From Gammaproteobacteria bacterium (lineage in GTDB: Bacteria; Pseudomonadota; Gammaproteobacteria; Competibacterales; Competibacteraceae), in assembly GCA_024234995.1 (NCBI GenBank), contig JACKNF010000005.1, positions 1 through 64,000 of the forward strand: a stretch of DNA of 64,000 nt, in the 5' to 3' direction. The position numbers were made by a program, and so were the translations under genes. How positions within the stretch are numbered: position 1 is the first letter of the stretch; every line of letters starts with the position of its first letter. This document shows positions 1 through 9,078 of this stretch, one piece after another. The notes beneath the pieces are model-generated. The model saw only the letters and a program-made list of their open reading frames with translations, ran no database searches and was not told where the DNA came from.

Positions 1-233
1 GCTTGAGTGCTGGGCCATTGCTGGAGGTCGCTATTCGCGCCGATGGCAGCTTGCTGGAGGTGCGGATTCTCCATTCATCGGGTAACGCTGAACTCGACCG
101 GGCCGCTCAACGTATTGTAAAACTGGCTGCGCCCTACCCGCCTTTCCCTGCGGAACTCCACCAACAAGCCAATCTGCTACGCATTGAAAGCCCGTGGCGC
201 TTCGATCCAGGCGGTCGAGTACAGGCACGATAA
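1..233 (+). CDS. TonB-family energy transducer, C-terminal end (partial)
   Basis: Only the last 76 or so codons are present; the reading frame is open to the window edge, so the gene begins upstream. The visible part matches the TonB C-terminal domain: a DGSLLEV strand, then SSGN, then a LDRAA helix and the APYPPFP segment that typically follows it. TonB-type proteins span the inner membrane and couple the proton gradient to outer-membrane receptors; the C-terminal domain contacts the receptor TonB box. The membrane anchor and proline-rich linker lie outside the window, so the protein's length and type (classical TonB or a short paralogue) cannot be judged. The stop is the TAA at 231-233. Confidence 0.8.
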   Translation, partial: LSAGPLLEVAIRADGSLLEVRILHSSGNAELDRAAQRIVKLAAPYPPFPAELHQQANLLRIESPWRFDPGGRVQAR

Positions 234-454
234 CACCAAGCCCCATACACGGAAGTCTGCTCCTAACAAAATGAATTACCCAGCCAATACGCATTACATT
301 CCAATTGATTATCCTGGAATTAATGCAGTTCAGCCTATTCATAGCAATAATGACGAGGATTCGGCAATCCATGCTGCTATCATTGCCCTGATACTCAGGC
401 TGGGATTGAAGATGCTCACCGCAAAGATGAACAGGCCAGGCTAATAGCTAATTT

Positions 455-754
455 CTAATCACCGAGCTTGAGATTGGGTGGGGGCAGCACTAACGAGCCG
501 GCAGGGAAATGTTCCAATGCCGCTGGATGGTCTTGAAAAGGAGAATAGCGGTCTGCCTGACTTGGATGACGCGTGTAGCGGGCTTCGGTAAAAAGACTTA
601 AATCACTTAAGCCTAACTCTCGAACCAGCGCCTGACTGGCAGCATGTTCGACTGTCCGTGAGCACCAAACTGCACTCACGAGAGTCAATCCAAACAGCAG
701 CAACAAAAATCCAAGTCCTAGCAGGGCAAACTGGCATGGTCGCATGGTGGTCAT
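455..754 (-). CDS. small single-pass membrane protein, function unknown
   Basis: The product is about 99 residues. It has a short N-terminal tail, one strongly hydrophobic segment (roughly residues 5-27, rich in L, F, V and G), and a soluble C-terminal part containing ARYTRHPSQADRYSPFQDHP and later HFPAGSLVLPPP. I recall similar small proteins in other gammaproteobacteria but know no function. The ATG at 754 is chosen over an upstream TTG at 775; an ATG at 745 is equally possible, and none has a clear ribosome binding site. It is divergent from the NamZ-like gene and shares with it an upstream region holding a perfect palindrome. The C-terminal part is probably periplasmic if the N-terminus is cytoplasmic. 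Confidence 0.6.
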   Translation of the reverse strand: MTTMRPCQFALLGLGFLLLLFGLTLVSAVWCSRTVEHAASQALVRELGLSDLSLFTEARYTRHPSQADRYSPFQDHPAALEHFPAGSLVLPPPNLKLGD

Positions 755-855
755 AGGATAGCCATAGGGCGCCAAGATCGATATTCAACCGCTGAAGTGC
801 TGGACGGCGGTAAAGGACTTAGCAGGAACAAGAGAGCCAGTCATAATGTCTCCTC

Positions 856-872
856 ACAGTTCTCAGAACTGT
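856..872. promoter_or_regulatory. perfect 17-bp palindrome, candidate operator
   Basis: ACAGTTCTCAGAACTGT has two perfect 8-bp arms (856-863 and 865-872) around one central base. It lies between the divergent small membrane protein gene (start 754) and the NamZ-like gene (start 952), about 80 to 100 bp from each. Size and symmetry fit a dimeric repressor site, but no regulator gene is adjacent, so the binding protein is unknown. Confidence 0.45.
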
Positions 873-951
873 ACAGGACGATAACAGCAAAACATAATCG
901 TTCTGGCGTTAGAATTCACCTTATTATCAAGCATTGCAGGATGATAACCTG

Positions 952-2130
952 ATGTCTCGCGTTCAAACCGGTTTGGAAACATTAGTTAATGAATTTCCTG
1001 AAAAGATTCGTGGTGCTCGAGTTGGCTTAGTGTGCCATCCGGCTAGTGTTGACGCTGAACTGCGCCATATTCTTGATTTACTGCCAACGACAGGCGCACG
1101 GATTGCCGCCATTTTTGGTCCCGAGCACGGCGCCCGTGGCGAGGCACAAGACATGGAGCACGTTGAGGATCTAGCCGTTGATCCGCGGCTAAAAGCGCCG
1201 GTGTACAGCCTGTACGGCGCGACATTTAAAAGCCTGACACCGCGCCGTCAGCAACTACGAGGACTCGATGCCCTGGTTATCGATTTACAGGATGCGGGTG
1301 CTCGCTACTATACCTACATCTGGACAATGGCCTTATGCATGCAGGCAGCAGGCAAAGCCGGAATCCGCGTATTAGTGTGCGACCGCCCCAACCCGATCAA
1401 TGGGATAACGACAGAAGGCAACCTGATCAAACCTGGTTTTGAATCCTTCGTTGGTCTCGATCCGTTACCCAATCGGCATGGCTTGACTGCAGGAGAAATT
1501 GCCCGCTATCTGCAAAGCCGGCGAGGCGTCGAATGTGAGTTAGAAGTGTTGCCCATGCGTGGCTGGGAACGCGAGATGTATTTTGAGGACACTGGATTGC
1601 CGTGGGTCTATCCCTCACCCAACATGCCTACCGTCGATACGGCACTGGTTTACCCCGGCATGTGCCTGGTGGAAGCAACCGAATTGTCGGAAGGGCGTGG
1701 AACATGCCGGCCTTTTGAGGTAGCTGGCGCGCCGGCTGTCGATCCGGAGGCGTTAGCTGCTGACCTGTCTGGGCAGAGCCTGCGCGGGTGTCAATTCCGC
1801 CCTTTATATTTCCGGCCCCTGTTTCAGAAACATGCCGGAAAAACGTGTGGAGGGATACAGATTCATGTCACAGACCGCCAGCAGTTTGATTCCTTCATGA
1901 CAGGCGTAGCGTTTTTACAGAGCATCCGGCGAGTTGCTCCGGAGGTCTTTATGTGGCGGGCTAAACCCTATGAATTCGTAGACGAGATTCCAGCGATTGA
2001 TCTGCTGGCCGGAGATGACCAGCTGCGCCTGGCACTGGATGCTGGCGCTGATCTAACTGATCTGGCTGAACAGTGGTTGCAAGAGCGCGTCATCTTCGAG
2101 ACAGTCCGCCAAGAAGTGTTGCTTTATTAG
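952..2130 (+). CDS. NamZ-like exo-beta-N-acetylmuramidase (DUF1343)
   Basis: This 392-residue protein matches the DUF1343 family, whose characterised member NamZ removes terminal N-acetylmuramic acid from peptidoglycan fragments. Family hallmarks seen are GLVCHPASVD near the N-terminus, FGPEHGARGEAQDMEHV, the VIDLQDAGARYYTYIWTM stretch, VCDRPNPING, YPSPNMPT and ATELSEGRGTCRPFE. Length is normal for the family. There is no clear signal peptide, so a cytoplasmic role in cell-wall recycling is possible, although family members are often exported. The ATG at 952 follows an AGGAT motif; a TTG at 934 would add six residues. The stop overlaps that of the convergent glgX gene. Substrate assignment rests on family membership. 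Confidence 0.85.
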   Translation: MSRVQTGLETLVNEFPEKIRGARVGLVCHPASVDAELRHILDLLPTTGARIAAIFGPEHGARGEAQDMEHVEDLAVDPRLKAPVYSLYGATFKSLTPRRQQLRGLDALVIDLQDAGARYYTYIWTMALCMQAAGKAGIRVLVCDRPNPINGITTEGNLIKPGFESFVGLDPLPNRHGLTAGEIARYLQSRRGVECELEVLPMRGWEREMYFEDTGLPWVYPSPNMPTVDTALVYPGMCLVEATELSEGRGTCRPFEVAGAPAVDPEALAADLSGQSLRGCQFRPLYFRPLFQKHAGKTCGGIQIHVTDRQQFDSFMTGVAFLQSIRRVAPEVFMWRAKPYEFVDEIPAIDLLAGDDQLRLALDAGADLTDLAEQWLQERVIFETVRQEVLLY

Positions 2131-4289
2131 TTCATGTTAACAGTTGCCGATGGTAACCGCCGATGTTGCAAAACCGCTAATGAGCGGCCACGGACGGGAT
2201 ACGGCTCCTCAGCAGGATGCTGGTTGCCATACATCGGCCGGCCTTGCGGCAAGGCTGTATCGATCAACACCTCAAATACAGGGTTTTCGCGCAATACCGG
2301 CAGTATGAACGGGACCTCCTCATGATGAGCATTGAACAGGAGCAGGAAATCATCATCCTCCAGCACATGGCCACGCTCATCCCAGTCTCCCAAGCCATCA
2401 CCCGGCAAATACAACCCTAAACAACGGGCGTAATCATGTGTCCATTCATCGTCGTCAATCTCACGTCCATCAGGGTTAAACCAAAGGATATCGCGCACAC
2501 CCTCACCATGGATGCCTCGGAAGAAATGCCGGCGGCGGAACGTCGGATGCCGCTGGCGAATCTGGATCAGCCGCTGTGTAAACGCTAGCAACTCACGATT
2601 CTCAGGCAGCCAGGAAATGTCCCAGTCAAACCAGCTAATTTCATTATCCTGGCAATAGGCATTGTTGTTACCACGCTGGGTGCGCCCGACTTCATCCCCA
2701 GCCAACAACATCGGCACCCCCTGTGACAGCAGGAGAGTTGTCAAAAAATTACGGCGCTGATGTAGCCGCAAGGCCAGAATCGCCGGATCGCTGGTATCAC
2801 CTTCTGTCCCGCAATTCCAACTGCGATTGTGCGAATCACCGTCTTGGTTGTCTTCCCCATTGGCTTCATTGTGACGCTCGTTGTAGCTCACCAGATCGTA
2901 CAACGTGAAACCGTCATGGGCGGTCACGAAGTTGATGCTGGCGTGAGGGTGACGGCCATTATGTTCATAGAGATCCGCAGAGCCGGTCAGCCGATAAGCT
3001 AGATCACCGATCAAGCCGCCTTCGCCGCGCCAGTAATCACGCACAACATCGCGATACTTACCATTCCATTCGCTCCAGCTGCCTGGAAATTGACCGACTT
3101 GATAACCATTCTCGCCCACATCCCACGGCTCGGCGATCAGCTTAACCTGAGACAATAGCGGGTCCTGCTGAATCACATCCATAAACGTCCCGGCCTGATC
3201 CACCTCACCCTTTTTATCTCGCGCCAGGGTGGCGGCCAGATCAAAGCGGAAACCATCCACGCGCATCTCTTGTACCCAGTAGCGCAGGCTGTCCATGACC
3301 ATTTGCAGTACCCGTGGATGTGCAGTATTCAGGGTATTGCCACACCCGGTGTAATCCATGTAATAGCGCGGCTGGTCGGGAACCAGCCGGTAATAGCTAG
3401 CATTGTCGAGACCGCGAAAACTCAGGGTCGGGCCAAAATGATTTCCTTCCGCGCTGTGGTTATAGACCACATCGAGAATGACCTCGATGCCTGCCGAATG
3501 CAGCGTCTTGACCATGCTTTTGAATTCGGCTACCGGATTGTCGGTAGCAGCGTATCGGGGATTTGGCGCGAAATAACCCAGGGTGCTATAGCCCCAAAAA
3601 TTGCGCAGACCCCGGTCAAGCAGTAAGCGTTCATCGGAAAAGTAATGAACTGGTAACAGTTCCACCGCTGTCACACCCAACGCTTTCAAATAGTCGATGA
3701 CTGGACCGCAGGCCAATCCTGCATAAGTACCGCGCAGTTCCACAGGCAGTTCGGAGTGGCGCATGGTAAAACCGCGTACATGCAACTCATAAATCAACGT
3801 ATTGCGCCAGGGGGTATGTGGCCGGCGGTCATCGCCCCAGAAAAAGGCGCTGTCCACTACTTGACACTTAGGCATACCCGGTGCGCTATTGCGGGTATTA
3901 ACGCTCAGGTCCTCAGTGCGGCCGCCAAGCCGGTAACCAAACTGCGCATCGCTCCATTGCATCGGGCCGGCAATAGCCTTTGCATAGGGATCGAGCAGCA
4001 GCTTGTTCGGGTTAAATCGATGCCCCTCTTCCGGACGGTGAGGGCCATGCACCCGATAACCGTATAACAGACCGGGCCGGGCTTCTGGCAGATAGCCATG
4101 CCAGACTTGACCCGTGCGTTCCCGCAAGGGAGCATGCGCGATTTCATGCTTACCCTTGGCATCAAACAAGCAGAGTATCACCTGGTCAGCGTGCTCCGAA
4201 AACAGGGCGAAATTAACCCCTTCGCCATCCCAGGTCGCACCCAGCGGATAAGGCTGGCCCGGCCAAACGGTCATGGTGGATTTATTCAT
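2127..4289 (-). CDS. glgX: glycogen debranching enzyme GlgX
   Basis: The 720-residue product is a GH13 isoamylase-type enzyme that hydrolyses alpha-1,6 branches in glycogen, preferring short branches left by phosphorylase. An N-terminal carbohydrate-binding (CBM48-like) region starts at GQPYPLGATWDGEGVNFALF. The catalytic barrel shows DVVYNH (273-278), the nucleophile Asp350 in GFRFD, the acid Glu387 in AEPWD, and the HDG motif (458-460). The ATG at 4289 has a GGAG 8 bp upstream; the frame stays open further upstream without a better site. It lies about 130 bp downstream of glgC on the same strand, so it probably belongs with the glgE-treS-glgC cluster, and gives that cluster a degradation arm. 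Its stop overlaps the stop of the NamZ-like gene. Confidence 0.95.
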   Translation of the reverse strand: MNKSTMTVWPGQPYPLGATWDGEGVNFALFSEHADQVILCLFDAKGKHEIAHAPLRERTGQVWHGYLPEARPGLLYGYRVHGPHRPEEGHRFNPNKLLLDPYAKAIAGPMQWSDAQFGYRLGGRTEDLSVNTRNSAPGMPKCQVVDSAFFWGDDRRPHTPWRNTLIYELHVRGFTMRHSELPVELRGTYAGLACGPVIDYLKALGVTAVELLPVHYFSDERLLLDRGLRNFWGYSTLGYFAPNPRYAATDNPVAEFKSMVKTLHSAGIEVILDVVYNHSAEGNHFGPTLSFRGLDNASYYRLVPDQPRYYMDYTGCGNTLNTAHPRVLQMVMDSLRYWVQEMRVDGFRFDLAATLARDKKGEVDQAGTFMDVIQQDPLLSQVKLIAEPWDVGENGYQVGQFPGSWSEWNGKYRDVVRDYWRGEGGLIGDLAYRLTGSADLYEHNGRHPHASINFVTAHDGFTLYDLVSYNERHNEANGEDNQDGDSHNRSWNCGTEGDTSDPAILALRLHQRRNFLTTLLLSQGVPMLLAGDEVGRTQRGNNNAYCQDNEISWFDWDISWLPENRELLAFTQRLIQIRQRHPTFRRRHFFRGIHGEGVRDILWFNPDGREIDDDEWTHDYARCLGLYLPGDGLGDWDERGHVLEDDDFLLLFNAHHEEVPFILPVLRENPVFEVLIDTALPQGRPMYGNQHPAEEPYPVRGRSLAVLQHRRLPSATVNMN

Positions 4290-4419
4290 CAATCTCCGAA
4301 CTCGAAGAAAAACAACAGCTTTGCAGATTGGGTTAAGCCATAACCATGACATTCATATGGTGCTGATTTACATGTTCCGTGCTAACCCAACCTGCGTGCT
4401 GATACCTGATTACCTTAAA

Positions 4420-5652
4420 TCACTCACTAAATGCCTGCATGGTTGCGGTAACTTCGCGAGGCCCCACAACAGTAATGCCCCCCTGGGTCACCTCGTACCG
4501 GCTGCGGTCCTGCTCAAGATCGTAACCAATATGTGTACCCGCTTCGATCACGTTGTAACCGCCAATAATGGCACGCCGCAACCGGGCACCTCGCTTGATG
4601 TGGACATATTCTTGGATCAGGCAATCCTCGATCTCCACATCGTCCTCGATAATGACTTCACGGCGGATGATGGTATTGGTGATTTTAGCCTGACGCACCA
4701 TTGAGCCAGCGGCCACCACACTGTTGACGATCCTGGCGTCGAGCAGACGTGCGACGGGTCCTTGATAGTTGCTGGAAAAGATCCGCCACTGGGGATTAAA
4801 CATATCGAAACGCGGCTTCTCGCCCAGCAAATCCTGGTGGGCATTGAAGTAGGCATCCCGCGTGCCGACATCGCGCCAGTAGGCCGGCTCTTCATATGAT
4901 TTGGTTCCAGGCACCTTATTGGTGGCGAAGTCGTAGGCAAATACCCGATGAGTATCCTTCAGTTTTGGTAACACATGGTGGCCAAAGTCGTGTTCACCCC
5001 GTTCATGTGCCTCCTTGAGCGCCTTCACCAGCACTTTAGCATCGAACAGGTAGTTACCCATCGAAGCGTAGGAACGGGTAGGATCGGACGGCATCGGCGG
5101 CGGATTGGCCGGTTTCTCCTGAAAATCGTTGACCCGGCCTGCGTGATCGGCATGGATAACGCCGAATGAGCTGGCTTCAGCGATCGGTACCGGCAACGCA
5201 GCAACAGTCGCATCGGCCGCCCGCTCCAGATGGAAATCCACCATCTGCTGGAGATCCATCCGGTAAATATGATCGGCGCCGAATACGACCACTAGATCAG
5301 GATTATGAAGTTGAATCAAATTGATATTCTGATAAACAGCGTCCGCAGTGCCCTGGAACCAGTCGCCACCGCGCATCATCTGTGGCGGCACCACCGTCAC
5401 GAATTCCTCATTGCGCATCGGCGACACCACCCACGCCTTGCGGACATGTTCGATCAACGACTGAGATTTATACTGGACCAGCATATAGATTGACTGAATT
5501 CCCGAATTAAGCAGATTGCTCAACACAAAATCTACAATACGGTAACGGCTGCCAAACGGCAGCGAAGGTTTAGAATTGTAAGCTGTGAGGGGACTCAAGC
5601 GGGCACCCTCGCCACCCGCCATCACAAAAGCCAGAATTTTTGGTTGTTTCAT
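4420..5652 (-). CDS. glgC: glucose-1-phosphate adenylyltransferase
   Basis: This 410-residue enzyme makes ADP-glucose from ATP and glucose-1-phosphate, the committed step of bacterial glycogen synthesis. The N-terminal nucleotidyltransferase motif GGEGARLSPLT (13-23) is followed by KPSLPFG (28-34). FGADHIYRMD lies at 124-133 and the C-terminal part is a left-handed beta-helix-type domain. The ATG overlaps the TGA of treS-mak by four bases, so translation is probably coupled. Placing ADP-glucose synthesis in the same transcript as GlgE and TreS-Mak joins the classical and the maltose-1-phosphate routes. Family members are usually allosterically controlled by glycolytic intermediates; the effector cannot be read from sequence. 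Confidence 0.96.
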   Translation of the reverse strand: MKQPKILAFVMAGGEGARLSPLTAYNSKPSLPFGSRYRIVDFVLSNLLNSGIQSIYMLVQYKSQSLIEHVRKAWVVSPMRNEEFVTVVPPQMMRGGDWFQGTADAVYQNINLIQLHNPDLVVVFGADHIYRMDLQQMVDFHLERAADATVAALPVPIAEASSFGVIHADHAGRVNDFQEKPANPPPMPSDPTRSYASMGNYLFDAKVLVKALKEAHERGEHDFGHHVLPKLKDTHRVFAYDFATNKVPGTKSYEEPAYWRDVGTRDAYFNAHQDLLGEKPRFDMFNPQWRIFSSNYQGPVARLLDARIVNSVVAAGSMVRQAKITNTIIRREVIIEDDVEIEDCLIQEYVHIKRGARLRRAIIGGYNVIEAGTHIGYDLEQDRSRYEVTQGGITVVGPREVTATMQAFSE

Positions 5653-8600
5653 CGCGGTGCATCCTTCGTCTCAAATGATAGTAGCTCACACAAACCCCCA
5701 AGTGGGATTTCCACCCAATCAGGACGATTGTCTAGTTCATAACGCAATTCATAACAGGCCTTCTCCAAGGCAAACAACTCCAAAAGTACTCGAACTTGAT
5801 CAGGATCAGCAGGATAGCCAGGGCTATCTCCTGCCGTTTCGGTGTAGCCGGCCAGAAAAGCCATGCGGGTTTGCTGTTCCCAATCATGGGCATGAGGGAT
5901 GAGTTCTTCTTGATTGCTAGCACCATCGGCGGTTGCTTGCCGGAGCGCAGCATGCGCGGCATAGTTAAACGAGCGCAACATACCAACCACATCCCGTAAT
6001 GGGGAATGCTTGCCACGCCGCTCCTCTAGCGACCGCGCCGGTTCACCCTCAAAGTCAATAATAATCACATCATCTTTGGCGACCAGCACTTGGCCAAGAT
6101 GGTAATCGCCATGATAGCGCGTCTTCATGGCGTGAGGCGTCATTGCCTCCACCTGCACCGAGCGTGCCGCCGCCGCACCACGCACCTCCAGCACTTGGGC
6201 AGCCAGTGAAGCGTAGCGTCCAGCCCGTGGTAAGCCAATTTGCGCTTCCAGCACTTGCTCGGCCAAGGCTTGCACCGGCTCCGGCAGCCGGTTTTTGGCC
6301 TGTCTCAGCCGTTCTAAGGTCATCTCGACTTCGTCACGAATCTGATCGAGCCAACAAGTCATGTCCGCTACAGTAATCGGTTCAGGATCGAATGCTGGAT
6401 TGCCTGTCGTTTGCGCCAGTGCTCGGTGTAATTCTCCGGTGCGCCGGCCCAAAGTTGTGGCGAACAGGAGAAAAACAGCATGCGGACTCGAACTCTCGTC
6501 AGCTTCGAGAACTGCCGGCTCAGTCTGCTGAGACAGGCGATCATCGAAAAACCGCTTGAGATAATCCAGGGTATAGGTCCAGGCATCGCCTTGGTTAGCG
6601 ACGAATCCTTGCAAGATTGCCAAGGCGATGACGGTTCCATCCTCCTCATTCTCATATTCAAGCGCCCCGGCCAGCGGCGCGGCGTTCCCAAAATCGGCGA
6701 CATCGGTCAGGAACCGGCCCATTTCCAATTCCGGGCTGATACCTGGGTGCAGCCGACGGTAGCCTTTAAGCAGCATCCGGTTGCCAATAGCGATGGTGGT
6801 GTTGCTACTGTCCAGTGCCAGCCGCTTAACCGGCAGCATCTCTGGCAAGTCGCCAGCCAATTCGTGAAAGGCGCGGGTTGCCGAGAACTTCAACCAGCCA
6901 TTACCGAGTGGAATCCGGGCATTGCGGGCGATCATTTTCATGAGGCCCTGAGAGAATCGCTCGTCGGCGAAAGCGTCATACAGCAAGCCCATGCGGGCGC
7001 GAACCCGTACCCGGGCCAGCGCATAGGGCCACAGAGGCCGTAAGGCTTCATCGCCATCGTCTTTTTCCTCCCAGGCCAGCGCCAGCGGTAGCCCATAATC
7101 CTGCGGCTCTTCACGCCCAACGAGCCAAACCCGAATCCGCGCCAATACCCACTCAGTCTTATCAGCCCAGATGTCGTAGTTGTCGAACTCGATTCGCTCA
7201 ATGCGTCCGCCCTTACCGGCAAACCAGCGCTGCGTTGGCAGAAAATCCGGCAGCACCTCTCGAACCAGCCGCTGGTGCAGGTTTTCGGCCATTTCCCGCC
7301 GGCTGGGCTCAACCTGATCGGGGAAGAAGCTTTTCCAGCCTTGGAACAAGACGAGCACTCGTAACTCGGTACCCGGCAGGCGATCCTCATGCCAAGCAGG
7401 TGGCGCTGCGTAGCTCAGCCGGAACCAGTAGAAACCGTAACGGGGCAACGTTAACAAATACGGTAACTCACCAATCGGTGGAAACGAGATCTGACCGAGC
7501 ATCTCCACCGGCACCATCCCTTTGAATTTGCCTAGGTTCAATTCCACCGGCTGGGCGGAGCGCGACAAATTGGCCACACACATCACAACCTCATCCGCAT
7601 AGGCACGGATGTAAGCCAGGATTTTGCGGTTGCCGGGACGCAGCATTTCAAGTCGACCCCGGCCGAAAGCTTGGCAGGTCCGCCGCACAGCAATCATTCG
7701 CTTCATCCAATTTAACAGCGAGGCAGGCGCACGGCTCTGCGCTTCCACGTTAAGTGCTTCATAACCGTAAATTGGGTCCATGATTGGCGGTAGATACAGG
7801 CGCTGCGGATCCGCTTTGGAGAACCCGGCGTTGCGGTCCGGACTCCATTGCATCGGCGTGCGCACTCCGTTACGGTCGCCGAGATAGAAATTGTCGCCCA
7901 TGCCGATTTCGTCACCATAGTAAACAATGGGAGTACCCGGCATCGACAGCAACAAACTGTTCATTAACTTGATCTTGCCAGAATCATTGTCCATCAGCGG
8001 CGCCAGCCGGCGGCGGATGCCAACATTGACCCGCATGCGCGGATCGGCGGCGTAGGTACGGTACATGTAATCCCGTTCGCGGTCGGTGACCATTTCCAGC
8101 GTCAGTTCATCATGATTGCGCAGGAATACCGCCCACTGGCAGTTGTCGGGAATGTCTGGAGTTTGTTCGAGAATTTCAACAATGGGATAACGGTCCTCCT
8201 GGGCAATCGCCATATACATGCGCGGCATCAACGGGAAGTGATAGGCCATGTGGCATTCATCGCCATCGCCGAAGTAATCGCGCACATCCTCCGGCCACTG
8301 ATTGGCCTCCGCCAGAAACAGGCGGCTGCGGTAATGTTTATCCACTACGGCCCGCATCTGCTTGATGACTGCATGCGTCTCAAGCAGGTTCTCGTTGTAC
8401 GTGCCCTCGCGTACACACAAGTAAGGGATCGCGTCCAGCCGCAGCCCGTCCACACCCATGTCTAGCCAGAAGCGCATCACCTTGGTCACAGCTTTCACCA
8501 CCGCCGGATTGTTATGGTTCAAATCCGGCTGATGCGAGAAAAAACGATGCCAATAGTATTGTTCCGCCACCGGATCCCAAGCCCAGTTGGAGGTTTCAGT

Positions 8601-9068
8601 GTCCGTGAAGATGATCCGGGTTTCCGGAAATTTTTTATCGTCGTCATTCCAGAGATAGAAATTCCGTTGCGGCGAGCCACGAGGTGCGTTCCGGGCTGCC
8701 TGGAACCAGGGATGCTGATCGGAGGTATGATTGATCACCAGCTCGGTGATCACCTTCAGTTTCCGGCGATGCGCCTCGCGGACAAAGTGGCGAAAGTCGG
8801 CAAGCGTGCCGTATTGGGGATGAACATTCTGGTAGTCGGAGATGTCGTAGCCGTCGTCCCGCAGGGGAGAAGGATAAAACGGCATCAGCCATAGCGTATC
8901 TACTCCCAGATCCTGGATGTAATCCAGACGCTGGGTCAGGCCGCGGAAATCGCCGATGCCATCCTGGTTGCTATCGCCGAATGCTTTGACGTGGAGTTGA
9001 TAGATCAGGGCGTCCTTATACCACAGGGGATCATCAACACCCATCCAGCCTTTCGGATTACTCGCCAT
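5649..9068 (-). CDS. treS: trehalose synthase fused to maltokinase (TreS-Mak)
   Basis: This 1139-residue protein joins two enzymes. Residues 1 to about 570 are a GH13 trehalose synthase that interconverts trehalose and maltose, with ELVINHTSD (109-117), nucleophile Asp212 in GLRLDA, acid Glu254 in FLAEANQWPE, and RNHDEL (317-322). From about residue 600 a maltokinase domain follows (QRWFAGKGGRIERIEFDNY), with the phosphotransferase motif YHGDYHLGQVLV and metal-binding DFEGEP near residue 1020. The fusion should turn trehalose into maltose-1-phosphate for GlgE. The ATG at 9068 has AAGGAG upstream; the gene starts 10 bp after the glgE stop and overlaps glgC. Such fusions are known in proteobacteria, so it is not a cloning or assembly oddity. 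Confidence 0.95.
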   Translation of the reverse strand: MASNPKGWMGVDDPLWYKDALIYQLHVKAFGDSNQDGIGDFRGLTQRLDYIQDLGVDTLWLMPFYPSPLRDDGYDISDYQNVHPQYGTLADFRHFVREAHRRKLKVITELVINHTSDQHPWFQAARNAPRGSPQRNFYLWNDDDKKFPETRIIFTDTETSNWAWDPVAEQYYWHRFFSHQPDLNHNNPAVVKAVTKVMRFWLDMGVDGLRLDAIPYLCVREGTYNENLLETHAVIKQMRAVVDKHYRSRLFLAEANQWPEDVRDYFGDGDECHMAYHFPLMPRMYMAIAQEDRYPIVEILEQTPDIPDNCQWAVFLRNHDELTLEMVTDRERDYMYRTYAADPRMRVNVGIRRRLAPLMDNDSGKIKLMNSLLLSMPGTPIVYYGDEIGMGDNFYLGDRNGVRTPMQWSPDRNAGFSKADPQRLYLPPIMDPIYGYEALNVEAQSRAPASLLNWMKRMIAVRRTCQAFGRGRLEMLRPGNRKILAYIRAYADEVVMCVANLSRSAQPVELNLGKFKGMVPVEMLGQISFPPIGELPYLLTLPRYGFYWFRLSYAAPPAWHEDRLPGTELRVLVLFQGWKSFFPDQVEPSRREMAENLHQRLVREVLPDFLPTQRWFAGKGGRIERIEFDNYDIWADKTEWVLARIRVWLVGREEPQDYGLPLALAWEEKDDGDEALRPLWPYALARVRVRARMGLLYDAFADERFSQGLMKMIARNARIPLGNGWLKFSATRAFHELAGDLPEMLPVKRLALDSSNTTIAIGNRMLLKGYRRLHPGISPELEMGRFLTDVADFGNAAPLAGALEYENEEDGTVIALAILQGFVANQGDAWTYTLDYLKRFFDDRLSQQTEPAVLEADESSSPHAVFLLFATTLGRRTGELHRALAQTTGNPAFDPEPITVADMTCWLDQIRDEVEMTLERLRQAKNRLPEPVQALAEQVLEAQIGLPRAGRYASLAAQVLEVRGAAAARSVQVEAMTPHAMKTRYHGDYHLGQVLVAKDDVIIIDFEGEPARSLEERRGKHSPLRDVVGMLRSFNYAAHAALRQATADGASNQEELIPHAHDWEQQTRMAFLAGYTETAGDSPGYPADPDQVRVLLELFALEKACYELRYELDNRPDWVEIPLGGLCELLSFETKDAPR

Positions 9069-9078
9069 GCCATGCTCC

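Noticed and set aside
271..444. A 57-codon open frame on the plus strand after the TonB end
   Set aside because: No ribosome binding site and no recognisable motif; it could be a small gene, but I cannot support it.
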